From positions 1 to 8,839 of the forward strand of contig JAUYEQ010000161.1 in NCBI GenBank assembly GCA_030691295.1: a stretch of DNA of 8,839 nt, read 5' to 3'. This DNA comes from Bacteroidota bacterium. Its GTDB lineage: Bacteria; Bacteroidota; Bacteroidia; Bacteroidales; Prolixibacteraceae. Below, in pieces: positions 1 through 5,870 of the stretch. The notes beneath the pieces are model-generated. The model was not told the DNA's origin. It saw only the letters and a program-made list of their open reading frames with translations, and did not search any database. Made by a program: the position numbers and the translations under genes. Position 1 is the stretch's first letter, and each line of letters opens with the position of its first letter.

Positions 1-311
1 CCTTCGCGGTAAATGGCTTTCGATTTTCCCCACAAAAAAGTACTTGTTACGCTCGAATCCTGAAAATCAACTTCGTTTTTTGTGTACTTGATGAACGAAA
101 AATTCAGGTCCATTGCTTCCACTTCCGCCTGTTGCCGGTTCGATACGAATACAGCCGAACACAAATACTTGGCCGGATAACCAGTGATAATAGGAAGTAG
201 CGAATTAATGTAATACGCACCATACAACAATCCGGCCATCAGCAAAGTAACTATTGGCCAAAGGATTTGCCTCTTCATACTTTTCCGGGAATTGGTTGCC
301 ATAACTTTCAT
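1..311 (-). CDS. Serine hydrolase (beta-lactamase-like family), N-terminal fragment
   Basis: The reading frame opens with ATG at 311 on the minus strand and stays open to the window edge, giving 103 residues of an incomplete protein. A basic N-terminus (SRKSMKRQ, residues 8-15) precedes one hydrophobic helix at about 16-35, which suggests an inner-membrane anchor or uncleaved signal. Next comes GYPAKYLCSAVFVSNR (44-59), and the fragment ends in KSKAIYREG. Both motifs resemble, from memory, the N-terminal segment of Bacteroidota serine hydrolases related to class C beta-lactamases and 6-aminohexanoate-dimer hydrolase. The catalytic SxxK and YxN motifs would lie outside the window, so activity cannot be judged. 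Alternative in-frame starts are Met4 and Met12. The leader is A-rich (acacaaaaaa) with no Shine-Dalgarno site, as is common in the phylum. It is transcribed divergently from the gene at 539. The family assignment is inferred from the N-terminus only. Confidence 0.68.
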   Translation of the reverse strand, partial: MKVMATNSRKSMKRQILWPIVTLLMAGLLYGAYYINSLLPIITGYPAKYLCSAVFVSNRQQAEVEAMDLNFSFIKYTKNEVDFQDSSVTSTFLWGKSKAIYRE

Positions 312-455
312 TTTTTGTGTTGAATGAATACGAAAATTGGATACGTTAAATTAAACAATCTGATTGAGAAATCAGCATACAAATATTCAGCTGTTTAATT
401 CGGAGTATTATTTTGTTCAGGTCTGTTAAAAGCGGTTAACGAATGTTATGACTGG

Positions 456-485
456 CTTGTTATTGATTGTAATTTTCTACTTTTG
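456..485 (+). promoter_or_regulatory. Bacteroidota-type promoter for the secreted protein gene
   Basis: TACTTTTG at 478-485 matches the phylum's -7 consensus TAnnTTTG exactly. CTTG at 456-459 supplies a -33 TTG with an 18-base spacer, slightly shorter than the usual 19-21. Transcription would begin near 491, giving a leader of about 47 bases before the ATG at 539. It is called from sequence pattern only. Confidence 0.6.
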
Positions 486-538
486 CCACAACGGCAATTA
501 TAAACAAGAAACTGGATTCAAGTTAAAAGGTTGAAATA

Positions 539-1312
539 ATGTTAATCTATTTTCGTCATCTTGTTGTTCTGATCATATTATTTTTGATTTTACTCCTGAG
601 CGCTTCTAATCTGGTTGCACAGGAGGAGATCGAAGAAATTGATCCGATGCCTGTCAGGCTGAAAGGACAAGTTTTGAACCTTGACGATGAAATGCCGGTA
701 CCGTTTGCATTTGTTGTTAATTTCAGAACGAACAGCGGCGTGAGTACCGACGAACTGGGCCGTTTTACAATGGATATACTGAACATCGACAGTCTTTCAA
801 TTTCGGCTCTTGGGTTTTCAAAAACCACCGTTCGTATTCCTGCCAACTACAGCGAAATGAATGTATTGCTGCTGTATGCCAAACCCATCCGGTTTGCTCT
901 TCCTGAAGTAAAAGTTCAGGGCGAACAGCAAAAAGTTAATATGCACGGTGTTCCTGTGGCTAAAAAGGTTGACATCGATCCGCAACTTAGAGGCGACGCA
1001 TACAACAAAAAGCCACCGGTTTTGGCGGCAGTTTTTAATCCGGTAAGTTTTCTGCAATATTACACCAGCAAACGCGAGCGCGAAAAACGGGAGACCCGAA
1101 AGGCCATCCTTACCGAAAAACATTGGGAAATTTTATCGCAATACTATAACAAAGAACTGGTAATGAAACTTACAGGTCTGAGTGATTCCGCAGCTGATGA
1201 TTTTATGTTTTATTTTAACAGTAAAGAAGTACTTGACTATAGATCGACAGAGTACGATGTGCGCAATGCCATTAAAGAACAATACAAAATATACCGGGAG
1301 GAAGGACATTAA
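539..1312 (+). CDS. Secreted protein with carboxypeptidase-like regulatory domain
   Basis: This 257-residue protein begins with a signal peptide: a hydrophobic core at about 8-22 and a likely cleavage after SNLVA27, before Gln28. Residues 41-112 form a CarboxypepD_reg-like beta-sandwich, seen in KGQVLN (42-47), PVPFAFV (53-59), GVSTDELGRF (67-76) and SISALGFS (87-94). The same fold forms the N-terminal extension of many TonB-dependent receptors, but no plug or barrel follows here. The C-terminal half is polar and charged; the segment at about 158-190 (KPPVLAAVFNPVSFLQYY, then a Lys/Arg/Glu-rich run) resembles a region shared by stand-alone Bacteroidota proteins of this size. It probably acts in the periplasm or at the outer membrane; the role is unknown. 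AAAGG at 526-530 lies eight bases before the ATG and supports this start. The gene has its own promoter and appears monocistronic. Confidence 0.82.
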   Translation: MLIYFRHLVVLIILFLILLLSASNLVAQEEIEEIDPMPVRLKGQVLNLDDEMPVPFAFVVNFRTNSGVSTDELGRFTMDILNIDSLSISALGFSKTTVRIPANYSEMNVLLLYAKPIRFALPEVKVQGEQQKVNMHGVPVAKKVDIDPQLRGDAYNKKPPVLAAVFNPVSFLQYYTSKREREKRETRKAILTEKHWEILSQYYNKELVMKLTGLSDSAADDFMFYFNSKEVLDYRSTEYDVRNAIKEQYKIYREEGH

Positions 1313-1374
1313 AATTATGAAACGAGCCATGAGAGATACTCTCACACAGGAGCATGATTGTCTATGGCGAGTTC

Positions 1375-1390
1375 TCCCGATAAATCGGGA
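1375..1390. repeat. Short palindrome in the leader of the pseudouridine synthase gene
   Basis: TCCCGATAAATCGGGA is a perfect inverted repeat: a six-base stem with a TAAA loop, or seven bases with a two-base loop. It lies in the 115-base gap before the gene at 1428. A second small perfect hairpin, GAGAG-ATA-CTCTC, is at 1331-1343. There is no T-run after either, so neither looks like a simple rho-independent terminator. The CCCGAT/ATCGGG core resembles dispersed palindromes in Bacteroidota intergenic DNA (from memory; copy number was not checked). Confidence 0.6.
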
Positions 1391-1427
1391 CAGGCTATGT
1401 GGCAATTAAAAAACAAATTATAAACAC

Positions 1428-2216
1428 ATGAAAGAGCTACCAAAGAAAATAATCACGTTAAAGAAGAAACCAGCAGTCAGTGAACCTGCTCCTGAACCTG
1501 CAGTCGACGGATTGATCCGCCTGAATAAATACATTTCGAACGCTGGAGTTTGTTCGCGCCGCGATGCCGACAACCTCATCAGCAAGGGCTTGGTAACCAT
1601 AAACGGCGAAGTTGTTACAGAACTCGGACGAAAAGTAACCCTTGACGACGAGATCATTTTTGACGGGAAACGCCTGAATCCGGAGCGCAAAGTGTATATT
1701 TTGCTCAACAAACCGAAAGGTTTTTCTACCACCCTTGAAGATCCACATGCAGGCCGAACTGTGATGGAGCTGGTTCAGGGTGCCTGTATGGAGCGGATTT
1801 ACCCTGTCGGAAGGCTCGACATTCAAACCACCGGATTGCTGCTTTTTACCAACGATGGCGAACTGACAAAAAAGCTGACCCATCCGAGTTACGAGAAGAA
1901 AAAAGTTTACCACATTCAGCTCGACCGGGACTTTCTTCGGGAAGACATGGAGAAAATCGCCAGCGGAATTGAGCTGGAAGACGGATTAATTGCTGCCGAC
2001 GACATTCAATTTATTGATGCCGATGATGCCCGGCAGGTTGGCATTGAAATCCATTCAGGAAAAAACCGCATTGTGCGCCGCATTTTCGAGCATTTTGGTT
2101 ACCATGTTGAAAAACTCGACCGTGTACTTTTTGCCGGACTTACAAAAAAAGATTTGCCACGCGGACGCTACCGCTTTCTAACTCCGCAGGAAGTTAATTT
2201 CCTGAAAATGAGTTAA
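1428..2216 (+). CDS. rluB: RNA pseudouridine synthase, RsuA/RluB family
   Basis: This enzyme isomerises a specific uridine in ribosomal RNA to pseudouridine. A short Lys/Pro/Glu-rich tail (1-28) leads to an S4 RNA-binding domain at about 29-76 (RLNKYISNAGVCSRRDAD, then GLVTINGEVV). The catalytic domain follows from about 88: LLNKPKG at 92-98 and the signature GRLDIQTTGLLLFTNDG at 128-144, where Asp131 is the expected catalytic aspartate. KNRIVRRIFEHFGYHVEKL near the C-terminus is the other conserved block. The 262-residue length fits the family. RsuA (16S), RluB, RluE and RluF (23S) share this layout. The S4 domain and the family usually seen in this phylum favour RluB, but the symbol is tentative and the target base cannot be read from sequence. 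The leader is AT-rich with no clear Shine-Dalgarno site. The sigma factor gene starts 39 bases downstream, so co-transcription is possible. Confidence 0.93.
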   Translation: MKELPKKIITLKKKPAVSEPAPEPAVDGLIRLNKYISNAGVCSRRDADNLISKGLVTINGEVVTELGRKVTLDDEIIFDGKRLNPERKVYILLNKPKGFSTTLEDPHAGRTVMELVQGACMERIYPVGRLDIQTTGLLLFTNDGELTKKLTHPSYEKKKVYHIQLDRDFLREDMEKIASGIELEDGLIAADDIQFIDADDARQVGIEIHSGKNRIVRRIFEHFGYHVEKLDRVLFAGLTKKDLPRGRYRFLTPQEVNFLKMS

Positions 2217-2255
2217 TGTAATGAAATCAGCTTTTGCAGACTAATAAGCCACATT

Positions 2256-2744
2256 TTGGAGAAAGAGTTTTTACAAATAATCACAGAGAACCAGGGAATT
2301 ATTCACAAGGTTTGCTCCATCTATTGCGATTCGGAAGAAGACCGGCGTGACTTATTTCAGGAAATTCTGGTTCAATTGTGGAAATCATTTTCTTCCTTCA
2401 GAAACGAGTCAAAATTTTCGACATGGATGTACCGGGTGGCCTTGAACACTGCCATAACCAGCTTCAAGAAAGATAAAAGGCAGCCTGATAAATCGGGAAT
2501 TCCGTACGAGAATTTGCAGTTGGCGGTTGAAGCATACGATACGACGACAGAGGATCAGATCAAGATGCTGAACAAGGCAGTTTCGCAGTTGACAGGCATA
2601 GAAAAATCGATCATACTGCTCTTTCTGGAAGACAAAAAATACGAGGAAATTGCTGAAATTACGGGGATTACTCAAAATTATGTGAGGGTAAAAATGAATC
2701 GCATCAAGAAGAAGTTGAAGTTGTTAATGATCACGGAGGGATAG
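2256..2744 (+). CDS. Sigma-70 family (ECF-type) RNA polymerase sigma factor, TTG start
   Basis: This 162-residue protein has only sigma regions 2 and 4. Region 2 spans about 11-77, with DRRDLFQEILVQLWKSF (29-45) and the promoter-melting/-10-binding block FSTWMYRVALNTAI (54-67). Region 4 spans about 105-158, with the helix-turn-helix YEEIAEITGITQNYVRVKMN before a Lys-rich tail. It should direct RNA polymerase to a small regulon, probably under control of the membrane protein encoded two bases downstream. The start is TTG at 2256: the frame is open back to the previous gene's stop at 2216 but contains no ATG or GTG, and family members begin with a Met-x-x-Glu-Phe-like sequence that matches this point. 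ATT at 2253 is a less likely alternative. No promoter is evident in the 39-base gap, so transcription may come from the pseudouridine synthase gene. Its target promoters are unknown. Confidence 0.92.
   Translation: MEKEFLQIITENQGIIHKVCSIYCDSEEDRRDLFQEILVQLWKSFSSFRNESKFSTWMYRVALNTAITSFKKDKRQPDKSGIPYENLQLAVEAYDTTTEDQIKMLNKAVSQLTGIEKSIILLFLEDKKYEEIAEITGITQNYVRVKMNRIKKKLKLLMITEG
2735..2740 (+). promoter_or_regulatory. Strong Shine-Dalgarno site for the four-TM partner gene
   Basis: GGAGGG lies six bases before the ATG at 2747 and inside the last codons of the sigma factor gene. A near-consensus site is unusual next to the other genes here, whose leaders are mostly AT-rich. It fixes the downstream start and suggests translation coupled to the sigma factor. 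Confidence 0.7.
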
Positions 2745-2746
2745 AG

Positions 2747-3439
2747 ATGGATTTAAATGATTTAAAATCGGCTTGGAATACATATTCTTCTCAGGAGGCG
2801 GATAAACATTATCTGGGTAAAGAGTCTATCAATGAGTTGTTACGCAACCAAACCAAAACACTGGTTGAGAAAATTGACCGTAACATTCGGATCGGGATTG
2901 GCATTTTGCTTGCATACATCGCCTATGTTATTTTTGATGATTTGTACCTTTCGAAAATCATCATCAAAGAGCCCATTCATTATCCATCGTGGATGATTCC
3001 GATAGATATATTTTCAGTTGTGCTGATTGTTGCCACCTACCTGTTTTTTGTAATCAGTTACCTGAAAACAAAACGAAATTTTTCGGTTGACCTCCATCTG
3101 AAAGGATTCCTTACAAGTATTCTGGATACCCTGAAAACATACCGTCGGTTGTTCTATTTGGCTGTAATAATTTTGCTTATTAACATGAGTGTAAGTTTCG
3201 CCGCAGGACTTTATGAAGGAATTAAATTCAGTACAGGAAATGCAACGGGCGGGCTGGAAAGCCTTTCCACTTCAAAAATATTCCTGATTATTGGTGTTGG
3301 CCTGGCTGTTTTGATTCCAATGATCGCAGGTACTTTTTATCTTCTTCGATGGGGATTTAATAAACTGTACGGCCGCTATCTGGTTAAACTGAATGAAACG
3401 TTGACAGAACTGGACGAAACGGAAACCGACCAAAAGTAG
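2747..3439 (+). CDS. Four-TM membrane protein, probable regulator of the adjacent sigma factor
   Basis: This 230-residue protein starts with a soluble segment of about 46 residues (MDLNDLKSAWNTYSS at 1-15, then a charged helix). Four hydrophobic helices follow at about 47-66, 84-106, 135-156 and 178-201, with positively charged residues flanking them. The C-terminal tail (205-230) is polar and Glu/Asp/Thr-rich. Both ends should be cytoplasmic. The N-terminal LK-x-x-W pattern recurs, from memory, in uncharacterised Bacteroidota proteins encoded directly after sigma factors. The gene begins two bases after the sigma factor stop with its own strong Shine-Dalgarno site, so the two are almost certainly co-expressed. 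This context suggests an anti-sigma or signal-sensing role, with the N-terminal segment as the likely sigma contact. It has no cysteine at all, so it is not a zinc-binding (ZAS) anti-sigma factor, and it lacks the single-TM FecR layout. The function is inferred from context only. Confidence 0.78.
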   Translation: MDLNDLKSAWNTYSSQEADKHYLGKESINELLRNQTKTLVEKIDRNIRIGIGILLAYIAYVIFDDLYLSKIIIKEPIHYPSWMIPIDIFSVVLIVATYLFFVISYLKTKRNFSVDLHLKGFLTSILDTLKTYRRLFYLAVIILLINMSVSFAAGLYEGIKFSTGNATGGLESLSTSKIFLIIGVGLAVLIPMIAGTFYLLRWGFNKLYGRYLVKLNETLTELDETETDQK

Positions 3440-3470
3440 TGTTGGGTTAACTTGATTTTGACGGGTTCCA

Positions 3471-3533
3471 GTCACCCCGAATTCATTTCGGGGTCCCATC
3501 ATGGAAGGGATGCCGAAACAAGTTCGGCATGAC
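3471..3533. repeat. Cloverleaf-like palindromic intergenic repeat
   Basis: Two perfect 8-bp hairpins sit side by side: ACCCCGAA (3474-3481) with TTCGGGGT (3487-3494), and ATGCCGAA (3510-3517) with TTCGGCAT (3523-3530), each with a five-base loop. Between them TCCC (3494-3497) can pair with GGGA (3507-3510). The ends, GTCA (3471-3474) and TGAC (3530-3533), are also complementary, so single-stranded DNA or RNA could fold as a cloverleaf. The arms share a CCGAA/TTCGG core. The layout matches dispersed REP-like repeats that I recall from Bacteroidota genomes. It fills the gap between the four-TM gene and the DUF1801 gene and may end or insulate transcription. Confidence 0.75.
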
Positions 3534-3606
3534 GCTGCGTAAAACAACTAAACTTTTCCTTTTACATGGTTGTTAATTAGCCTATTACTCTAATAAAACA
3601 ACAGTT

Positions 3607-4068
3607 ATGCAGTCAAAAGCAGCCACCCCTGACGAATATGTAAGTGAGATTGCGGATGATAAGCACGAAGCGTTCATCCAGCTCCGCAAAACGATTCTCG
3701 AAAACCTGCCTAAAGGTTATGAGGAAGAAATGAGTTATGGAATGATAGGGTACGTTGTGCCTTTCAGTATTTATCCCAAAGGGTATCACACCAAAGACAA
3801 ACTGCCATTGCCATTTCTTGCCCTGGCCGCACAAAAAAACTTCATCGCCCTCTACCACATGGGCATTCATGCCAGTGAGCCACTGCTGAAATGGTTCACC
3901 GAAGAATTTCCCAAACACAGTAAACCAAAGCTTGACATGGGAAAAGGCTGTATCCGGTTTAAAAATGTAAGCCAGATTCCGTACGCATTGATTGGCCAAT
4001 TGGTTAAAAAAATGGGAGTGGACGAATGGATTGATTTATACGAATTGACCTATCTTAAAAACAAATAA
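3607..4068 (+). CDS. DUF1801 (YdhG-like) domain protein
   Basis: This 153-residue soluble protein has no signal peptide or membrane helix. The DUF1801 fold covers most of it: FIQLRKTILENLPKGYEEEMSYGMIGY (from about 23) is the helix and acidic turn typical of the family, and GKGCIRF (from about 112) followed by IPYALIGQLVKKM is its C-terminal signature. The family includes Bacillus YdhG, and its frataxin-like fold has prompted proposals of iron handling, but the biochemical role is not settled. The start at 3607 follows an AT-rich leader with no clear Shine-Dalgarno site; no consensus promoter was found upstream. The next gene begins two bases after the stop, so the two form a transcription unit. 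Confidence 0.85.
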   Translation: MQSKAATPDEYVSEIADDKHEAFIQLRKTILENLPKGYEEEMSYGMIGYVVPFSIYPKGYHTKDKLPLPFLALAAQKNFIALYHMGIHASEPLLKWFTEEFPKHSKPKLDMGKGCIRFKNVSQIPYALIGQLVKKMGVDEWIDLYELTYLKNK

Positions 4069-4070
4069 CT

Positions 4071-4625
4071 ATGGATCATGCAGAAAAAACAATGATGGAA
4101 AACCTGCACAAAATCACAGGTAAACCGCTCGAAGAGTGGATAGAAATCGTAAAATTGAAACAACTGGTCAGGCACAGTGAAATCCAGAAATTCCTAAAAG
4201 AGGAATTTAATTTCACATACGGTTATGCCAATCTGGTGGCTCATAAGACCCTGGGCACCGATGCCGGTTCTGCTGAAAGTCCGGATCTGCTGATTGATAA
4301 TCAATACAAAGGAAAAGAGCATCTTCGTCCGATCTACGACAGGTTGATGTCCGAAATCAGTCAATTTGGAGCTGATTTTGAAATTGCACCCAAAAACGCC
4401 TATGTAAGCCTCCGCAGAAAACGCCAGTTTGCCATTTTGCAACCAGCTACCAAAACCCGTTTCGAGATTGGCCTGAACCTGAAAGGTCAGGAGCCTGATG
4501 GAATTCTGGAACTTATAACCGGCGCAAATGCGATGTGCTCACACAAAATTAAAATCGAATCAGAAAATGAAATAACCCCGGAAGTCATTGACTGGATTCG
4601 TATAGCTTATAATAAATCGAATTAA
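4071..4625 (+). CDS. DUF4287 plus DUF5655 domain protein
   Basis: This 184-residue cytosolic protein joins two domains of unknown function. Residues 1-62 fit DUF4287, seen in ITGKPLEEWIEIVK (15-28) and the HSEIQKFLKEEF...YGYANLVAHKTL block (35-61), which has the look of a small helical module. Residues from about 78 to 181 fit DUF5655, seen in LRPIYDRLMSEISQFG followed by PKNAYVSLRRKRQFAILQPATKTRFEIGL, a beta-rich region with conserved basic residues that might bind nucleic acid or another anionic partner (inference). The combination is a known architecture, not a novel fusion. It lies two bases after the DUF1801 gene and is likely translated from the same message. No catalytic motif is visible and the function is unknown. 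Confidence 0.82.
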   Translation: MDHAEKTMMENLHKITGKPLEEWIEIVKLKQLVRHSEIQKFLKEEFNFTYGYANLVAHKTLGTDAGSAESPDLLIDNQYKGKEHLRPIYDRLMSEISQFGADFEIAPKNAYVSLRRKRQFAILQPATKTRFEIGLNLKGQEPDGILELITGANAMCSHKIKIESENEITPEVIDWIRIAYNKSN

Positions 4626-4636
4626 CCCCGGACAAA

Positions 4637-4728
4637 TTAGTCAAGGCTTCACTCAAAGTGAAACCATGACTTCGCTTAAAGAGAAACCATGACTCTGCAC
4701 ATAGTAAAACCCCTACTCTGCAAATACA
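4637..4728. repeat. Decaying 23-bp tandem repeat, about four copies
   Basis: GAAACCATGACT occurs exactly at 4660-4671 and 4683-4694, and a worn copy (8 of 12 bases) starts at 4706, all in a 23-base period. ACTCTGCA at 4692 and 4715 keeps the same period. A weaker unit starts at 4637; its second half matches the next unit at 10 of 13 positions. Each of the first two units carries a small hairpin; the clearest is TTCACT (4648-4653) with AGTGAA (4657-4662), which extends with mismatches to GTCA (4640)/TGAC (4670). The period is not a multiple of three, so the tract is not coding. Confidence 0.65.
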
Positions 4729-4779
4729 AAAATCTCCCTTTCAATCAATTTGTTAATTCGTGAAGTCGGAAATAGTGCA

Positions 4780-4812
4780 TTTGCCGATAAGCTAATTAAT
4801 TGACTATCTTTG
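4780..4812 (+). promoter_or_regulatory. Bacteroidota consensus promoter for era
   Basis: TTTG at 4780-4783 and TATCTTTG at 4805-4812 match the -33 and -7 elements (TAnnTTTG) exactly, with a 21-base spacer. Transcription should begin near 4819, leaving a leader of about 26 bases before the era ATG. It probably also serves der, since no comparable promoter is visible in the era-der gap. Confidence 0.75.
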
Positions 4813-4844
4813 CGCAGATTTTTAAAACCTTCATTCATACATAA

Positions 4845-5729
4845 ATGGCACATAAATCCGGATTTGTAAACATCATCGGAAATCCCAATGTCGGGAAATC
4901 GAGCATCATGAACGTGCTGGTTGGCGAACGTTTGTCGATCATCACCTCTAAAATGCAGACTACCCGTCACCGAATCAAAGGAATTGTCAATGGCGACGAT
5001 TTCCAGATTGTTTACTCCGACACACCCGGAATTTTGAAACCGAATTACAAACTTCAGGAAACCATGATGAAGTTTGTGAACACGGCGCTGATCGATGCCG
5101 ACGTGATTATTTATGTAACCGATGTGGTTGAAAGTCCTGAAAAGAATGAAGAATACATTGAACGCGTAAAAAGCTCGGAAGCTGCAGTGATTGTGCTGAT
5201 CAACAAGATCGATTTGTCAACGCAGGAAAAAGTGATGGAATTGTACAACTACTGGCGCGAAAAATTACCACTTGCTGATGTGTATGCAGTTTCTGCCCTT
5301 GAAAAATTCAACGTTGCCCCTATCTTCGACCGCATTCTGGAATTGTTGCCCGAAGGTCCGGCCTATTTTCCGAAGGACGAAATGACCGACCGCAACGAGC
5401 GTTTCTTTGTGAGCGAAATCATCCGCGAAAAAATTCTGCTTTATTACGACAAGGAAATTCCTTATTCGGTGGAAGTGGAAGTGGAAGAATTTAAAGAGGA
5501 AGAAAAGATACTGAACCTGATGTGCGTGATTCATGTGAACCGCGACAGTCAGAAAGGAATCATCATCGGACATCAGGGACAAGCACTCAAAAGAGTTGGA
5601 ACTGAAGCCCGTTTGGACATGGAAGAATTCTTTCAGAAAAAAGTATTCCTTCAGTTGTTCGTGAAAGTGAACAAAGACTGGCGCGACAAAGACCGCACTT
5701 TGGGCGGGTTTGGATACGATATGGAATAG
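4845..5729 (+). CDS. era: GTPase Era
   Basis: Era binds 16S rRNA near its 3' end and acts in 30S subunit assembly as a GTP-driven switch. All G motifs are present: GNPNVGKSS (12-20), the switch I threonines in QTTRHR (38-43), DTPG (59-62), NKID (120-123) and SAL (150-152). The C-terminal KH domain shows its nucleic-acid-binding loop as GHQG at 242-245 within GIIIGHQGQALKRVG. The length of 294 residues is normal. The ATG at 4845 sits just after the predicted promoter with an AT-rich leader and no Shine-Dalgarno site. der follows 141 bases downstream on the same strand, so two ribosome-assembly GTPases are adjacent. No residue appears missing. Confidence 0.98.
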   Translation: MAHKSGFVNIIGNPNVGKSSIMNVLVGERLSIITSKMQTTRHRIKGIVNGDDFQIVYSDTPGILKPNYKLQETMMKFVNTALIDADVIIYVTDVVESPEKNEEYIERVKSSEAAVIVLINKIDLSTQEKVMELYNYWREKLPLADVYAVSALEKFNVAPIFDRILELLPEGPAYFPKDEMTDRNERFFVSEIIREKILLYYDKEIPYSVEVEVEEFKEEEKILNLMCVIHVNRDSQKGIIIGHQGQALKRVGTEARLDMEEFFQKKVFLQLFVKVNKDWRDKDRTLGGFGYDME

Positions 5730-5730
5730 T

Positions 5731-5764
5731 AGCCCCTCCCAAACCCTCCCCACAAGGGAGGGCT
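5731..5764. repeat. G/C-rich hairpin repeat just after era
   Basis: CCCTCCC (5744-5750) pairs perfectly with GGGAGGG (5756-5762) across a five-base loop. An alternative stem uses AGCCC...TCCC (from 5731) against GGGAGGGCT (5756-5764). The element begins two bases after the era stop. It lacks a T-run but could slow or partly end transcription before der. Its AGCCCC end is the inverted counterpart of the repeat at 5835-5863. Confidence 0.6.
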
Positions 5765-5834
5765 TAAAATACCAGTGCAATTTTGGAGCAGTTTCCATAT
5801 TAGAGAGATAAACAAATATAAAAGATAAACCAAA

Positions 5835-5863
5835 AAGTCCCCCTTCGGGGGATTTAGGGGGCT
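5835..5863. repeat. G/C-rich hairpin repeat in the der leader
   Basis: TCCCCC (5838-5843) pairs with GGGGGA (5847-5852) over a TTC loop, followed by TTTAGGGGGCT. On the minus strand it reads as a variant of the 5731-5764 repeat, so the two form an inverted pair around 70 bases of AT-rich DNA. The repeat ends seven bases before the der ATG, in the position of a ribosome binding site, so its folding could affect der translation (inference). Confidence 0.6.
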
Positions 5864-5870
5864 ATAAAAA

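Noticed and set aside
1182..1409. Plus-strand small frame overlapping the end of the secreted protein gene
   Set aside because: Two-thirds of it lies out of frame inside a real gene and the rest covers two hairpins; no start signal.
1458..1913. Minus-strand open frame opposite the pseudouridine synthase
   Set aside because: It mirrors the codon pattern of the real gene, which has intact family motifs; the translated product is unlike any family I recognise.
2221..2244. Seven-codon ATG frame just before the sigma factor gene (possible leader peptide)
   Set aside because: It is too short to support, with no ribosome binding site or regulatory codon pattern.
3613..3999. Minus-strand open frame opposite the DUF1801 gene
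   Set aside because: It is a shadow of a gene with clear family signatures; no independent evidence for it.
4637..4728. CRISPR array interpretation of the 23-bp periodic tract
   Set aside because: The unit is contiguous and degenerate, without unique spacers between conserved repeats, and there are no cas genes in the window.
5265..5798. Long minus-strand open frame opposite era
   Set aside because: It is antisense to a strongly conserved GTPase, its translation is rich in Phe and His with no recognisable domain, and no promoter or start signal supports it.
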